DNA of 64,000 nt, taken from NCBI RefSeq assembly GCF_014650775.1, contig NZ_BMVP01000005.1, forward strand, positions 372,001 to 436,000, given 5' to 3'. Shown here piece after piece: positions 39,905 through 48,329 of this stretch. Origin of the DNA: Streptomyces cirratus. Its GTDB lineage: Bacteria > Actinomycetota > Actinomycetes > Streptomycetales > Streptomycetaceae. Made by a program: the position numbers and the translations under genes. Position 1 is the stretch's first letter, and each line of letters begins with the position of its first letter. The notes under the pieces were generated by a model. It saw only the letters and a list, made by a program, of their open reading frames with translations, searched no databases and had not been told where the DNA came from.

Positions 39905-40666
39905 ATGACACGCACTTTCGACCATCTGGTCGCCGAGGCCGATTCCGTCTCGGTGGAGGGGTGGGACTTCTCCTGGCTCGACGGCCGGGCCACCGAACAG
40001 CGGCCCTCCTGGGGGTACCAGAAGCTGCTGGGCGAGCGGCTGGCGGCCGTCGGGTCCGCCCTGGACGTCCAGACCGGCGGCGGGGAGGTGCTCGCGGGCG
40101 CCGGGCCGCTGCCCCGCCTGACGGCGGCCACCGAGTCCTGGCCGCCGAACGTGGCCAAGGCCACGCGGCTGCTGCACCCGCTGGGCGCGGTCGTGGTCGC
40201 GGACGCCGACGAGCCGCCGCTGCCCTTCGGCGACGAGGCCTTCGAGCTGGTCAGCAGCCGGCACCCGGTGACCGTGTGGTGGGACGAGATCGCCCGCGTG
40301 CTGGCCCCCGGCGGCACGTACTTCTCGCAGCAGGTCGGTCCGGCCAGCGTCTTCGAGCTCGTGGAGTTCTTCCTGGGGCCCCAGCCGCCGCAGGTGCGGC
40401 GGGCCAGGCACCCCGAGGACGCCCTCGCCGGGGCGACGGCCGCCGGCCTGGAGGTGGTGGATCTGCGCTCCGAGCGGCTGCGCACGGAGTTCCACGACAT
40501 CGGCGCCGTGGTCTACTTCTTGAGGAAGGTGATCTGGATGGTGCCGGGCTTCACGGTCGGGCACTACCGCGACCGGCTGCGCGAACTGCACGAACGGATC
40601 GAGAGTGAGGGCCCGTTCGTCGCACACACCGCCCGATTCCTCATCGAAGCCCGCAAATCGGGCTGA
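39905..40666 (+). CDS. Class I methyltransferase-like protein
   Basis: A 253-residue protein with a methyltransferase fold: A-L-D-V-Q-T-G-G-G-E-V at motif I (normally D-x-G-x-G), V-V-V-A-D-A-D-E near motif II, and L-P-F-G-D-E-A-F-E-L-V-S-S-R-H-P. V-L-A-P-G-G-T-Y-F-S is the post-I helix. Motif I deviates (Q-T-G-G-G instead of D-x-G-x-G), a feature I recall for a Streptomyces subgroup. The substrate is unknown. ATG 39905 follows GGGAGGATCC. It is divergent from folD and codirectional with the sigma-factor gene downstream (224-bp gap), so it is not clearly in an operon with either. Confidence 0.85.
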   Translation: MTRTFDHLVAEADSVSVEGWDFSWLDGRATEQRPSWGYQKLLGERLAAVGSALDVQTGGGEVLAGAGPLPRLTAATESWPPNVAKATRLLHPLGAVVVADADEPPLPFGDEAFELVSSRHPVTVWWDEIARVLAPGGTYFSQQVGPASVFELVEFFLGPQPPQVRRARHPEDALAGATAAGLEVVDLRSERLRTEFHDIGAVVYFLRKVIWMVPGFTVGHYRDRLRELHERIESEGPFVAHTARFLIEARKSG

Positions 40667-40890
40667 CGAGGGGACGGGAGGAGGGCGGACGGATCGGGGC
40701 CGCATCGGGTTGCGCGGCCACAGCGTGGCGCAGGTCACTCAATTCAGCGCGTAACGAATCGACTCGGGCGTGCGATGAACCGACAGGTGTCCTCGCGCAG
40801 CCCGGAATACAGAGCCCCCTCGGGTCCGTTTCCCGAGTTCGCGCGATGATGTCCCGCCCACCTTTAATTGTTCGCAACGAGAGGCTCCTT

Positions 40891-42474
40891 GTGTCGCTCA
40901 GCCCGTCCCGTACGTTCCCTCCGGAGATCGCCGAATCGGAGGCCCTCGTCGCGCTCGTCGAGCGCGGCCGCGAGCAGGGTCACATCAACGGTGACGATGT
41001 GCGTCAGGCCTTCGAGGCCGGCCGCATCCCGGTGGACCAGTGGAAGCGGGTCCTGCGCAGCCTGAACCAGGTCCTGGACGAGGAGGGTGTCGCCCTGCAC
41101 GTCAGCGCGGCGCCCGCCACGAAGGCCGCCGTCAAGAAGCCCCGCAAGGCGGCGGCCGCGCCGGCCCGCACCGTGACCAAGAAGGCGACGGCCGCGCCGC
41201 GCCCCATCGGCGCGCGCAAGGCATCGGCCAGTGCGGCCCCCGCCACCGCGGCGGCGATATCCGCTTCGCCGGCCGCCGAGGACGAGGTGACGGCCGAGGC
41301 CGCCGCCGAGCCCAAGAAGCGCGTGGTCAAGAAGACCGCCGCCAAGAAGGCCACGGCCACGAAGAAGACCGCCGCGGCGAAGAAGACCGGCGCCAAGGAT
41401 TCCGACGAGGCCGAGACCCCGGTCGTCGAGGGCGAGGACTGGGCGGCCGAGGACCTCGCCGACGAGGCCGAGGAAGAGGCTCCCAAGGCCGGCGGCACCC
41501 AGGGCTTCGTACTTTCCGACGACGACGAGGACGACGCCCCGGCGCAGACGGTCATGGTGGCCGGCGCCACCGCCGACCCCGTCAAGGACTACCTCAAGCT
41601 GATCGGCAAGGTGCCGCTCCTCAACGCCGAGCAGGAGGTCGAGCTCGCCAAGCGCATCGAGGCGGGTCTGTTCTCCGAGTACAAGCTCGAAGAGGAGGAC
41701 GACCACAAGCCCGCGTTCAAGCGCGAGCTGGAGATCCTCGTCGAGGACGGCCGCCGCGCGAAGAACCACCTGCTGGAGGCCAACCTCCGCCTCGTGGTCT
41801 CGCTCGCCAAGCGCTACACGGGCCGCGGCATGCTCTTCCTGGACCTGATCCAGGAGGGCAACGTCGGTCTGATCCGCGCCGTGGAGAAGTTCGACTACAC
41901 CAAGGGCTTCAAGTTCTCCACGTACGCGACCTGGTGGATCCGGCAGGCGATCACCCGCGCCATGGCCGACCAGTCCCGCACCATCCGCATCCCCGTGCAC
42001 ATGGTCGAGATCATCAACAAGCTGGCCCGGGTGCAGCGCCAGATGCTCCAGGACCTCGGCCGGGAGCCCACTCCGGAGGAGCTGGGCAAGGAACTCGACA
42101 TGACCCCCGAGAAGGTCATCGAGGTCCAGAAGTACGGCCGTGAGCCGATCTCCCTGCACACCCCGCTGGGTGAGGAGGGCGACAGCGAGTTCGGTGACCT
42201 CATCGAGGACTCCGAGGCCGTGGTCCCGGCCGACGCGGTGTCCTTCACCTTCCTCCAGGAGCAGCTCCAGTCGATCCTGGGCACGCTCTCCGAGCGCGAG
42301 GCGGGCGTCGTGTCCATGCGCTACGGCCTCAACGACGGCCAGCCGAAGACGCTGGACGAGATCGGCCGCGTCTACGGGGTCACCCGTGAGCGCATCCGCC
42401 AGATCGAGTCCAAGACCATGTCGAAGCTGCGCCACCCGTCGCGTTCCCAGGTGCTGCGCGACTACCTGGACTGA
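40891..42474 (+). CDS. HrdB/RpoD-type principal-like sigma factor
   Basis: A 527-residue group 1/2 sigma-70 factor. The N-terminus (P-P-E-I-A-E-S-E) leads to a Lys/Ala-rich insert (about residues 75-180), typical of Streptomyces HrdB. An acidic stretch ends in G-F-V-L-S-D-D-D-E-D-D-A-P. Region 1.2 has A-D-P-V-K-D-Y-L-K-L-I-G-K-V-P-L-L. Region 2 contains the melting and -10 recognition helix, here G-F-K-F-S-T-Y-A-T-W-W-I-R-Q-A-I-T-R; region 4.2 ends E-R-I-R-Q-I-E-S-K. GTG 40891 follows GAGAGG. The phenylalanine (for Tyr) and A-D-Q-S-R-T-I-R differ from residues I expect to be invariant, and no parE/gyrB2-like gene is adjacent, so it may be a second HrdB-like factor. A 52-bp palindrome follows. 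Confidence 0.92.
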   Translation: MSLSPSRTFPPEIAESEALVALVERGREQGHINGDDVRQAFEAGRIPVDQWKRVLRSLNQVLDEEGVALHVSAAPATKAAVKKPRKAAAAPARTVTKKATAAPRPIGARKASASAAPATAAAISASPAAEDEVTAEAAAEPKKRVVKKTAAKKATATKKTAAAKKTGAKDSDEAETPVVEGEDWAAEDLADEAEEEAPKAGGTQGFVLSDDDEDDAPAQTVMVAGATADPVKDYLKLIGKVPLLNAEQEVELAKRIEAGLFSEYKLEEEDDHKPAFKRELEILVEDGRRAKNHLLEANLRLVVSLAKRYTGRGMLFLDLIQEGNVGLIRAVEKFDYTKGFKFSTYATWWIRQAITRAMADQSRTIRIPVHMVEIINKLARVQRQMLQDLGREPTPEELGKELDMTPEKVIEVQKYGREPISLHTPLGEEGDSEFGDLIEDSEAVVPADAVSFTFLQEQLQSILGTLSEREAGVVSMRYGLNDGQPKTLDEIGRVYGVTRERIRQIESKTMSKLRHPSRSQVLRDYLD

Positions 42475-42486
42475 CCGGACCGGGAG

Positions 42487-42538
42487 ACGGAAAACCGGCC
42501 CGGGCCCCGTACGTACGGGGCCCGGGCCGGTTTTCCGT
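42487..42538. terminator. 52-bp perfect palindrome terminator
   Basis: Two 26-nt arms, centred between 42512 and 42513, are exact reverse complements with no spacer, beginning ACGGAAAACC and ending GGTTTTCCGT. It starts 12 nt after the sigma stop and ends 8 nt before the permease stop, so it serves both strands. The four-A/four-T blocks provide a U tract in each direction. Confidence 0.9.
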
Positions 42539-42546
42539 GTTGCCGC

Positions 42547-43944
42547 TCAGGCGGTGGCGCGGGACTTGCGCGCGGCCATCACGGCGTAGCAGAAGACGCC
42601 CGCGAAGAGGAACAGGACTCCCTGGTAGACGGCCGCGTAGCCGGATCCGGCCACCAGCCACAGGGAGAAGGCGAAGGCGAGGCAGGCCAGGACGGCGTCG
42701 CGGACCAGCCGGCCGCGCCGGACGCGGCCGCGCTGTCCGGAGGCCAGGAAGTAGATCTGCGCGGCGGTGGACAGCAGGTAGGGGACGGTCGCCGTGAAGG
42801 TGGTGACCAGCACCAGCACCTCGAAGACGCCGTCGCTGCCGGCCGTGTAGTTGTAGACGGTCAGGCCGGAGGCCAGGGCGGCGGTCACGAGGACGCCGGC
42901 CACCGGCACCCCGCGCCGCTTGGTCTCGAATGCCTTGGGGAAGAGCCCGTCACGGGCGGCCGCGTACGGGGTCTGCGCGCTGAGCAGCGTCCAGCCGTTG
43001 AGGGCGCCGACCATCGAGATCACCGCGGCGCAGGCGACCACGGTGCCGCCCCAGGTGCCGCCGAACATGACGTCGACGGCGTCGGAGAAGGGCGCCTGGG
43101 AGGTGACGAGCCGGTCGTGTGCGACCAGTCCGAAGACCGACAGGGTGCCCAGCAGGTAGACAGCGGCCGCGCCGGTCGTGCCGAGGACGGTGGCCCGGCC
43201 GACGTTGCGGGCCGGGTCGCGGACCTCGCCGGCGCTGACGGCTGCGGATTCGATGCCGAGGTAGCTGAACAGCAGGATCGCGGCGGAGGCGGAGACCGCG
43301 CCGACGGGGCCCTGGCCGGTGGCCTGGAACGGGCCGAGGTTCGCCGGGTCGAAGGCGAACAGTCCGCCGACGGCCACCACCAGGAGCGGGGCGAACTTGA
43401 GGACGGTCGAGACGAGTTGGACGGCGCCCACGTACCGGGTGCCGGCCAGGTTCGCGAGCGCCGGCAGCCACTGCACGGCGAGGGCGCCCAGGCACATGGA
43501 CCACGTGTGGTCCCCCAGCGCCGGGCAGAGCACGCGGAGGTAGCCGACGGCGGCCACGGCGAGGGCCGCGTTCGAGACCCAGGTGGTGATCCAGTAGCTC
43601 CACGCGGCGAGGAACCCGGCGAAGTCACCGAAGGCGGCGCGGGCGTAGACGTACGGGCCGCCGGTCTGCGGGTGCCGCTCGGCGAGCCGGCCGAAGACCA
43701 GGGCGAGGGCGATCGCACCGAGGGTGAGGACGCCGAAGGCGACGAGACTGATCGTGCCGAAGGGGGCCACCGAGGCGGGCAGGAGGAAGATGCCGCCGCC
43801 GATGATGTTGCCCATGACCAGGCAGGTCGCGATCGGCAGGCCGAAGCGGCGGGCGTGCGGGCCGCTCGCGCCGTCGGCGGTCGCCGGTGCGGGCGCGGGC
43901 GTGGTCGCGGGGGCGGAGTCCGGGGTGTGCAGGGTGGTGCTCAC
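42547..43944 (-). CDS. APC-family amino acid / polyamine permease
   Basis: A 465-residue permease with 12 hydrophobic helices. The first, M-G-N-I-I-G-G-G-I-F-L-L-P, contains the G-x-G-I-F unwound substrate site. The consensus region R-L-A-E-R-H-P-Q-T-G-G-P-Y-V-Y-A and the F-S-Y-L-G-I-E-S-A-A-V-S-A-G-E-V motif are as in AdiC/PotE/YjdE-type antiporters. It probably exchanges basic amino acids or polyamines. GTG 43944 is taken as the start. It lies 74 nt downstream of the holin-fold/phosphodiesterase gene and codirectional with it, so cotranscription is possible. Confidence 0.93.
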   Translation of the reverse strand: MSTTLHTPDSAPATTPAPAPATADGASGPHARRFGLPIATCLVMGNIIGGGIFLLPASVAPFGTISLVAFGVLTLGAIALALVFGRLAERHPQTGGPYVYARAAFGDFAGFLAAWSYWITTWVSNAALAVAAVGYLRVLCPALGDHTWSMCLGALAVQWLPALANLAGTRYVGAVQLVSTVLKFAPLLVVAVGGLFAFDPANLGPFQATGQGPVGAVSASAAILLFSYLGIESAAVSAGEVRDPARNVGRATVLGTTGAAAVYLLGTLSVFGLVAHDRLVTSQAPFSDAVDVMFGGTWGGTVVACAAVISMVGALNGWTLLSAQTPYAAARDGLFPKAFETKRRGVPVAGVLVTAALASGLTVYNYTAGSDGVFEVLVLVTTFTATVPYLLSTAAQIYFLASGQRGRVRRGRLVRDAVLACLAFAFSLWLVAGSGYAAVYQGVLFLFAGVFCYAVMAARKSRATA

Positions 43945-44018
43945 GGGTGGTGCGCCTCAGGTGTTTCATATGCTGGACGGGTCGACTTATCGTCGTGCAC
44001 ACGAAAAGCCGCGACAAA

Positions 44019-46130
44019 TCAGCGGTTTTCGTCCTGTACGGGCACCCTTGCGGACGGAAACATTCCGCTTGATGTGGCTTCCGGCCGGGAATCCTCCGTC
44101 GGCGCCGCCACCGGCACCTGCGGCCCGTCCGCCTCCCGCAGCCAGCGCCGAAGGACGCGGTGCACGGCTTCCGCGCCGACCAGTGCGGGTCCCGGTTCCG
44201 ACAGTTCCGGCGGCCACATCAAGAACGCCTGCCCCTGCTCCCCGCCGAGGCCGCCGTGCGAGCCGATCTGCTCCTCGAAGGCGTGCACCACCCCGGTCCG
44301 CGGGTCGCACGCCGAGTTGACCATGATGTCGGCCACGTGCGGGAAGGAGTCCGTCCGGCGCACGGCCCCGGCCGCGCCGGGGCCGAAGCCCGCCAGCAGC
44401 GCCTCCGCCTCGCCGGGCCGGTCCAGCCGGGCCACCGCGCCGTCCGGGCCCAACACCTCACCGTCCACGAGGAGGAAGCCGACCCCCGGGTGGTTGGCCA
44501 GGGTGGGCAGCAGGGCGGGGTGGACCCGCTCGATCCAGGCCCGGCCCGCCCGCCCCGGCACGTCCGGGAAGGAGATCAGCCCGAGGTTGCCCGAGGCCAG
44601 CACCACCGGGTCGGAACCCGTCGCCGGGTGCGCCTCCTCCCCCTCCTCCACCGGCCGGTGCAGGGCGGCGAGCACCGCCGCCCGGGCCTCGGCGCCGCTG
44701 CGGGTGCGACCGGCCCGGCGGGAGACCGGCAGCCCGCAGCCCGCCCGCACCAGGTCCTTCAAGGTGAGCCCGTAGCGGCCGAGGAAGGTCTCCCCCGGGC
44801 TCTGGCCGTGGTCCGAGAGCAGCACGATCCGGTAGGCGCGGGGGGCGTGCTCGGCGACCCGGGTGATCAGCGCGAGGCTGCGGTCGAGCCGGGCCAGCAC
44901 CCGGTCGGTGTCCCGGCCGTGGGGTCCCGAGTGGTGCGCGACCTCGTCGTAGGCCACGAGGTCCGCGTAGACGGCGGCGCGGCCCGCGAGCATGTCCCCG
45001 ATCACCGCCGCGACGACCACGTCCCGTTCGACGACGGTCGCGAAGGCCCGGATCAGCGGGTACAGGCCCCCGCGGCCGACGCGCGGGCTCTGGCGGCGGG
45101 CCCGGGCCCGTAGCGACTGGCCGATCTCCCGGCCCACCTCGGCGACGAAGGAGACGGCGGTGCGCACGGCGTTGGCCGGGTCCGAGAAGTACGCGAAGTA
45201 GCCCGCGCGGGACCGGTTGGCGCGCCCGCGCCGGGCGGAGAGGGAGAGCACCAGCGCGAGCTGGTCCGCGCCCCCGCTGAACAGGTTGCCGCGGCTGGCC
45301 CCGTCGAGGGTGAGCAGGCCGCCGTCCCCGGTACGGGCGATGGCGCGGCGCTGGAGCTCGGCGGCGCTGGCCGGGCGGTTGCAGACCATCACCTCGCCGG
45401 TGTCCTTCTCGTACCAGCGGAAGGCCGGCACGTCGAAGGTCGAGCCGTGCAGGATGCCGAGCTGACTCGCGCCGGTCTGGCTGGACCAGTCCGTGCGCCA
45501 GGGCACGAGGCGGTGGCCCCGCTCCAGCAGGCCGGCCGCCGTCGGCATCAGACCGCGTTCCAGGGCCCGGCGCAGTTCCTCGTGGCCGACCCCGTCCAGT
45601 TGCAGGAAGACCAGGCCGGGAGCCGGCCGGCGGGCGTCGCCCGCCCGGGAGCCGCGCCCGCGCCGGCGGCGCCGGTCGGCGAGCCGGTAGAGCCTGCGGC
45701 GGTACGCCTCGTCGTCCCGCACGGCGAGCGCGGTGGAGGTCGCCGACGCCACCGCGGACATCGCCGCGGCGACGACCACCGCCGTCTCGGGGGCCACCTC
45801 GCCGTGGCCGTCGGGAATCAGGCCGATCGCGATCAGCAGCAGCGAGCCGTTGAGGAAGAAGACGAGCAGGCCGAGCACCAGTGCGGGCACCAGCAGCAGG
45901 GCCCGTACCAGCAGCGGCCACACCAGCGCGCTCAGCAGCCCGAAGGCCCCCGTACCCCAGGCGGCCGTCAGGCCGGTCCGGGTGGGGCTGTCGCCACCGG
46001 GGCCCTCCGCCTGGAGGCGGAAGTCCGGCAGGACGCCCGCGAGCACCAGCATGGTGAGCGTCGACACCGCCCACACGAGGATCACCCGCACCAGCGCACT
46101 GCCCGCCGTGCGCCACCACCGTCGGCCCAC
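44019..46130 (-). CDS. Membrane protein with phage-holin-like N-terminus and phosphodiesterase domain
   Basis: A 703-residue protein. Four hydrophobic segments lie in the first 130 residues in the order of the Phage_holin_4_2 family (I-L-V-W-A-V-S-T-L-T-M-L-V-L, then L-L-V-F-F-L-N-G-S-L-L-L-I). After a basic linker, the rest is an alkaline-phosphatase-fold phosphodiesterase. It starts L-V-F-L-Q-L-D-G-V-G-H-E-E-L (first metal Asp), with a T-G-A-S-Q-L-G-I-L-H-G-S nucleophile region. D-L-V-A-Y-D-E-V-A-H-H-S-G-P-H and V-L-L-S-D-H-G-Q-S-P-G supply further metal ligands. This suits a membrane-bound nucleotide or lipid-head-group phosphodiesterase. GTG 46130 follows. Confidence 0.88.
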   Translation of the reverse strand: MGRRWWRTAGSALVRVILVWAVSTLTMLVLAGVLPDFRLQAEGPGGDSPTRTGLTAAWGTGAFGLLSALVWPLLVRALLLVPALVLGLLVFFLNGSLLLIAIGLIPDGHGEVAPETAVVVAAAMSAVASATSTALAVRDDEAYRRRLYRLADRRRRRGRGSRAGDARRPAPGLVFLQLDGVGHEELRRALERGLMPTAAGLLERGHRLVPWRTDWSSQTGASQLGILHGSTFDVPAFRWYEKDTGEVMVCNRPASAAELQRRAIARTGDGGLLTLDGASRGNLFSGGADQLALVLSLSARRGRANRSRAGYFAYFSDPANAVRTAVSFVAEVGREIGQSLRARARRQSPRVGRGGLYPLIRAFATVVERDVVVAAVIGDMLAGRAAVYADLVAYDEVAHHSGPHGRDTDRVLARLDRSLALITRVAEHAPRAYRIVLLSDHGQSPGETFLGRYGLTLKDLVRAGCGLPVSRRAGRTRSGAEARAAVLAALHRPVEEGEEAHPATGSDPVVLASGNLGLISFPDVPGRAGRAWIERVHPALLPTLANHPGVGFLLVDGEVLGPDGAVARLDRPGEAEALLAGFGPGAAGAVRRTDSFPHVADIMVNSACDPRTGVVHAFEEQIGSHGGLGGEQGQAFLMWPPELSEPGPALVGAEAVHRVLRRWLREADGPQVPVAAPTEDSRPEATSSGMFPSARVPVQDENR

Positions 46131-46208
46131 GCCGCACCCCCCGTTCCCGGTCTCCCCCGCCAGCGTCGCACGGCCGGGGTCGTACGGGAGGGGCGCCCGG
46201 ATTCGGTT

Positions 46209-46613
46209 CTACGTCCCGTCGTAGCCGGCGGTCGGCATGGAGAGCCTGCGGTGCACTTCGGCCTTCATGGCGGAGGTGTACGCCGGTTCGTCCTGCCCGG
46301 CGGTCTCCAGCCGTACGCCGCGCCGCTCGCACTCGGCCGTGAACTCCTCGACGGAGCGCAGCGCGCGGGCCAGGACCCGGCGGTTGGCGGTGACGAACAG
46401 GTCGACCTGCCCGGCGTCGATGTCGCGCCAGAGCCCGCAGTGGTCGGCGCGCAGGCCGTAGACCAGCAGGTGCCGTGTCACGACGTACCCGTGTTCGGCG
46501 GCCCAGCGCGCGCACATGGCGTGCTGACCGCGGGTGTCCACGGCGAAGGGGTCGGCGTCGAGTTCTTCGAGCGGGGCCAGGCTGGCGATCGCGGCCACGC
46601 GCAGCGCATCCAT
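46209..46613 (-). CDS. Small resolvase-N-like protein
   Basis: A 134-residue protein I can place only loosely. C-A-R-W-A-A-E-H-G-Y-V-V-T-R-H-L-L-V-Y-G, D-I-D-A-G-Q-V-D-L-F-V-T-A-N-R-R-V-L-A-R-A and F-T-A-E-C-E-R-R-G-V-R-L are reminiscent of the catalytic domain of serine recombinases (the D-L-x-V-x-x-x-D-R-L-x-R helix and C-x-x-x-G-V motif). The N-terminal Ser-bearing segment is absent and there is no DNA-binding tail, so recombinase activity is unlikely. ATG 46613 gives the best N-terminus. It is codirectional with the phosphodiesterase gene downstream and divergent from the MBL gene. Confidence 0.6.
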   Translation of the reverse strand: MDALRVAAIASLAPLEELDADPFAVDTRGQHAMCARWAAEHGYVVTRHLLVYGLRADHCGLWRDIDAGQVDLFVTANRRVLARALRSVEEFTAECERRGVRLETAGQDEPAYTSAMKAEVHRRLSMPTAGYDGT

Positions 46614-46715
46614 GGCGCGAGACCCTACTCCGATCCCCGTCCGGGGAGGAGGGGGCGACCGGTCACGGTTGCGCGCCCTTCGGCCTACCCTCGGGGGACG
46701 AGGAGGGAGAGCCAC

Positions 46716-47492
46716 GTGGCGGTGGAGATCACCTGGTGGGGGCATGCCACTTGCACGGTGGTGGACTCCGGTGTGCGGGTGCTGACGGACCCGCTGTTCG
46801 CGCGCAGGCTCGCGCACTTGCGCAGGCGGCGCGGGGCGCTGCCGCCGCCGGAGGCGGCCGACGCGGACGTGGTGCTCATCTCGCACCTGCACGCCGACCA
46901 TCTGCACCTGCCGTCGCTGGCCGGGCTCGCGCCCGGCACCCGGCTGCTGGTGCCGCGCGGGGCGGTGGGGGCCGTGCCGGGGCTGGCGCGGACCGCGGGC
47001 GCGCGCGGGCTGTCGGTGACGGAGGTGGCGCCGGGCGAGGAGGTCACGGTGGGCGGTGGGCTGCGCGTACGGGCGGTCGGCGCGCGGCACGACGGCCGGC
47101 GGCTGCCGTTCGGGCCGCAGCGGGCACCGGCGCTCGGGTACGTGGTGCGGGGCTCGGCGCGGACGTACTTCGCCGGGGACACCGGGCTGTTCGACACCAT
47201 GGCCGAGGAGGTCGGGCCGGTGGACGTGGCGCTGCTGCCGGTGGGCGGCTGGGGGCCGTACCTGGGGCCGGGGCACCTGGACGCGGGCCGGGCGGCGCGG
47301 GCACTGGCGGAGCTGGAGCCCGCGGCGGCGGTCCCGGTGCACTACGGGACGTACTGGCCGATCGGCTTGGACGCGGTCCGGCCGCACGAATTCCACGCCC
47401 CGGGGACCGAGTTCGTGCGCCTCGCGGCCCGGCTGGCACCGAAGGTGGCGGTACGGGCCCTCGCGCACGGCGAGCGGGTGCGGCTGCCGTGA
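46716..47492 (+). CDS. MBL-fold metallohydrolase (UlaG/RomA-like)
   Basis: A 258-residue metallo-beta-lactamase-fold enzyme. The metal motif reads I-S-H-L-H-A-D-H-L (H-x-H-x-D-H). An Asp lies in F-A-G-D-T-G-L-F, and V-P-V-H-Y-G-T-Y-W supplies the last His. W-W-G-H-A-T at the N-terminus is typical of this branch. Substrates in the family include N-acylphosphatidylethanolamine and lactones. GTG 46716 follows GAGGAGGGA. The DedA gene starts within its stop codon (GTGA), so the two are coupled; a lipid-related substrate would suit a DedA partner, but this is inference. Confidence 0.92.
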   Translation: MAVEITWWGHATCTVVDSGVRVLTDPLFARRLAHLRRRRGALPPPEAADADVVLISHLHADHLHLPSLAGLAPGTRLLVPRGAVGAVPGLARTAGARGLSVTEVAPGEEVTVGGGLRVRAVGARHDGRRLPFGPQRAPALGYVVRGSARTYFAGDTGLFDTMAEEVGPVDVALLPVGGWGPYLGPGHLDAGRAARALAELEPAAAVPVHYGTYWPIGLDAVRPHEFHAPGTEFVRLAARLAPKVAVRALAHGERVRLP

Positions 47493-48097
47493 CGCTGTGG
47501 CAGGACGCGGCGCACAGCACCCAGCAGGCCGTGGGCTACCCGGCGTTGTTCGTGCTGGTCGCGCTGGGCGCGCTGGTGCCGGTGATCCCGACGGGGGCGC
47601 TGGTGAGTTCGGCGGCGGTGGTGGCGTTCCATCAGCAGACGCTGCCGTTCGGGCTGCTGCTGGTGTTCGGGCTGGCCTCGCTCGCGGCCTTCCTCGGGGA
47701 CCTGGCGCTGTACTGGCTGGGGCGCAGCGGAGTGCGCTCGCGGGGCGGCTCGCGGTGGCTGGAGCGACTGCGGGGCCGGGCCACGCCCGAGCGGCTTGCG
47801 CGGGCGCAGCGCCGGCTGGACGAGCACGGGGTGCTGGTGCTGGTGGTCTCGCGGCTGGTCCCGGCGGGGCGGGTACCGGTGATGCTGGCGTGCCTGCTGG
47901 CGGAGTTGCCGCTGCGGCGGTTCGCGCGGGGCGACGGTCCGGCGTGCCTGGCGTGGGCCGGCACGTACGGGCTGATCGGGATACTGGGCGGGTCGCTGTT
48001 CTCCCAGCCGTGGAAGGGCGTGGCCGTGGCGGTGGGCGTGACGCTGCTGATCAGCGCGGCCCCGCCGCTGTGGCACCGGCTGCGTCCGGCGCCCTGA
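47489..48097 (+). CDS. DedA-family membrane protein (VTT domain)
   Basis: A 202-residue integral membrane protein with four to five hydrophobic segments. G-D-L-A-L-Y-W-L-G-R and S-R-L-V-P-A-G-R-V-P motifs are typical of the VTT/SNARE-associated fold. Some members of this superfamily flip lipid carriers such as undecaprenyl phosphate. GTG 47489 overlaps the MBL stop (4-nt overlap), so translation is coupled. It is unusual in being next to an MBL enzyme rather than a PAP2 phosphatase. Confidence 0.9.
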   Translation: MTLWQDAAHSTQQAVGYPALFVLVALGALVPVIPTGALVSSAAVVAFHQQTLPFGLLLVFGLASLAAFLGDLALYWLGRSGVRSRGGSRWLERLRGRATPERLARAQRRLDEHGVLVLVVSRLVPAGRVPVMLACLLAELPLRRFARGDGPACLAWAGTYGLIGILGGSLFSQPWKGVAVAVGVTLLISAAPPLWHRLRPAP

Positions 48098-48329
48098 GCG
48101 GGGCCCGAGCGGTGGAGGCCGCGGTGGGCGGGCCCCACAGGCTCTCGCCCCGCACCCAACCGGCGTGTCCCGCACAGGTGACGGTGACGGTTGCGGGGGC
48201 GGCGGGGCAGGCCGGGGATGCCGGTGAGGCCCTCGGCGGGGCGACTCGGAGACGGGCGTCGCGGACAGGTGTCGTCGCCCTGTCGGGGCCGGCGACGTCC
48301 CTGTGGTCTACGCCCGCTACGGGGCCGGC

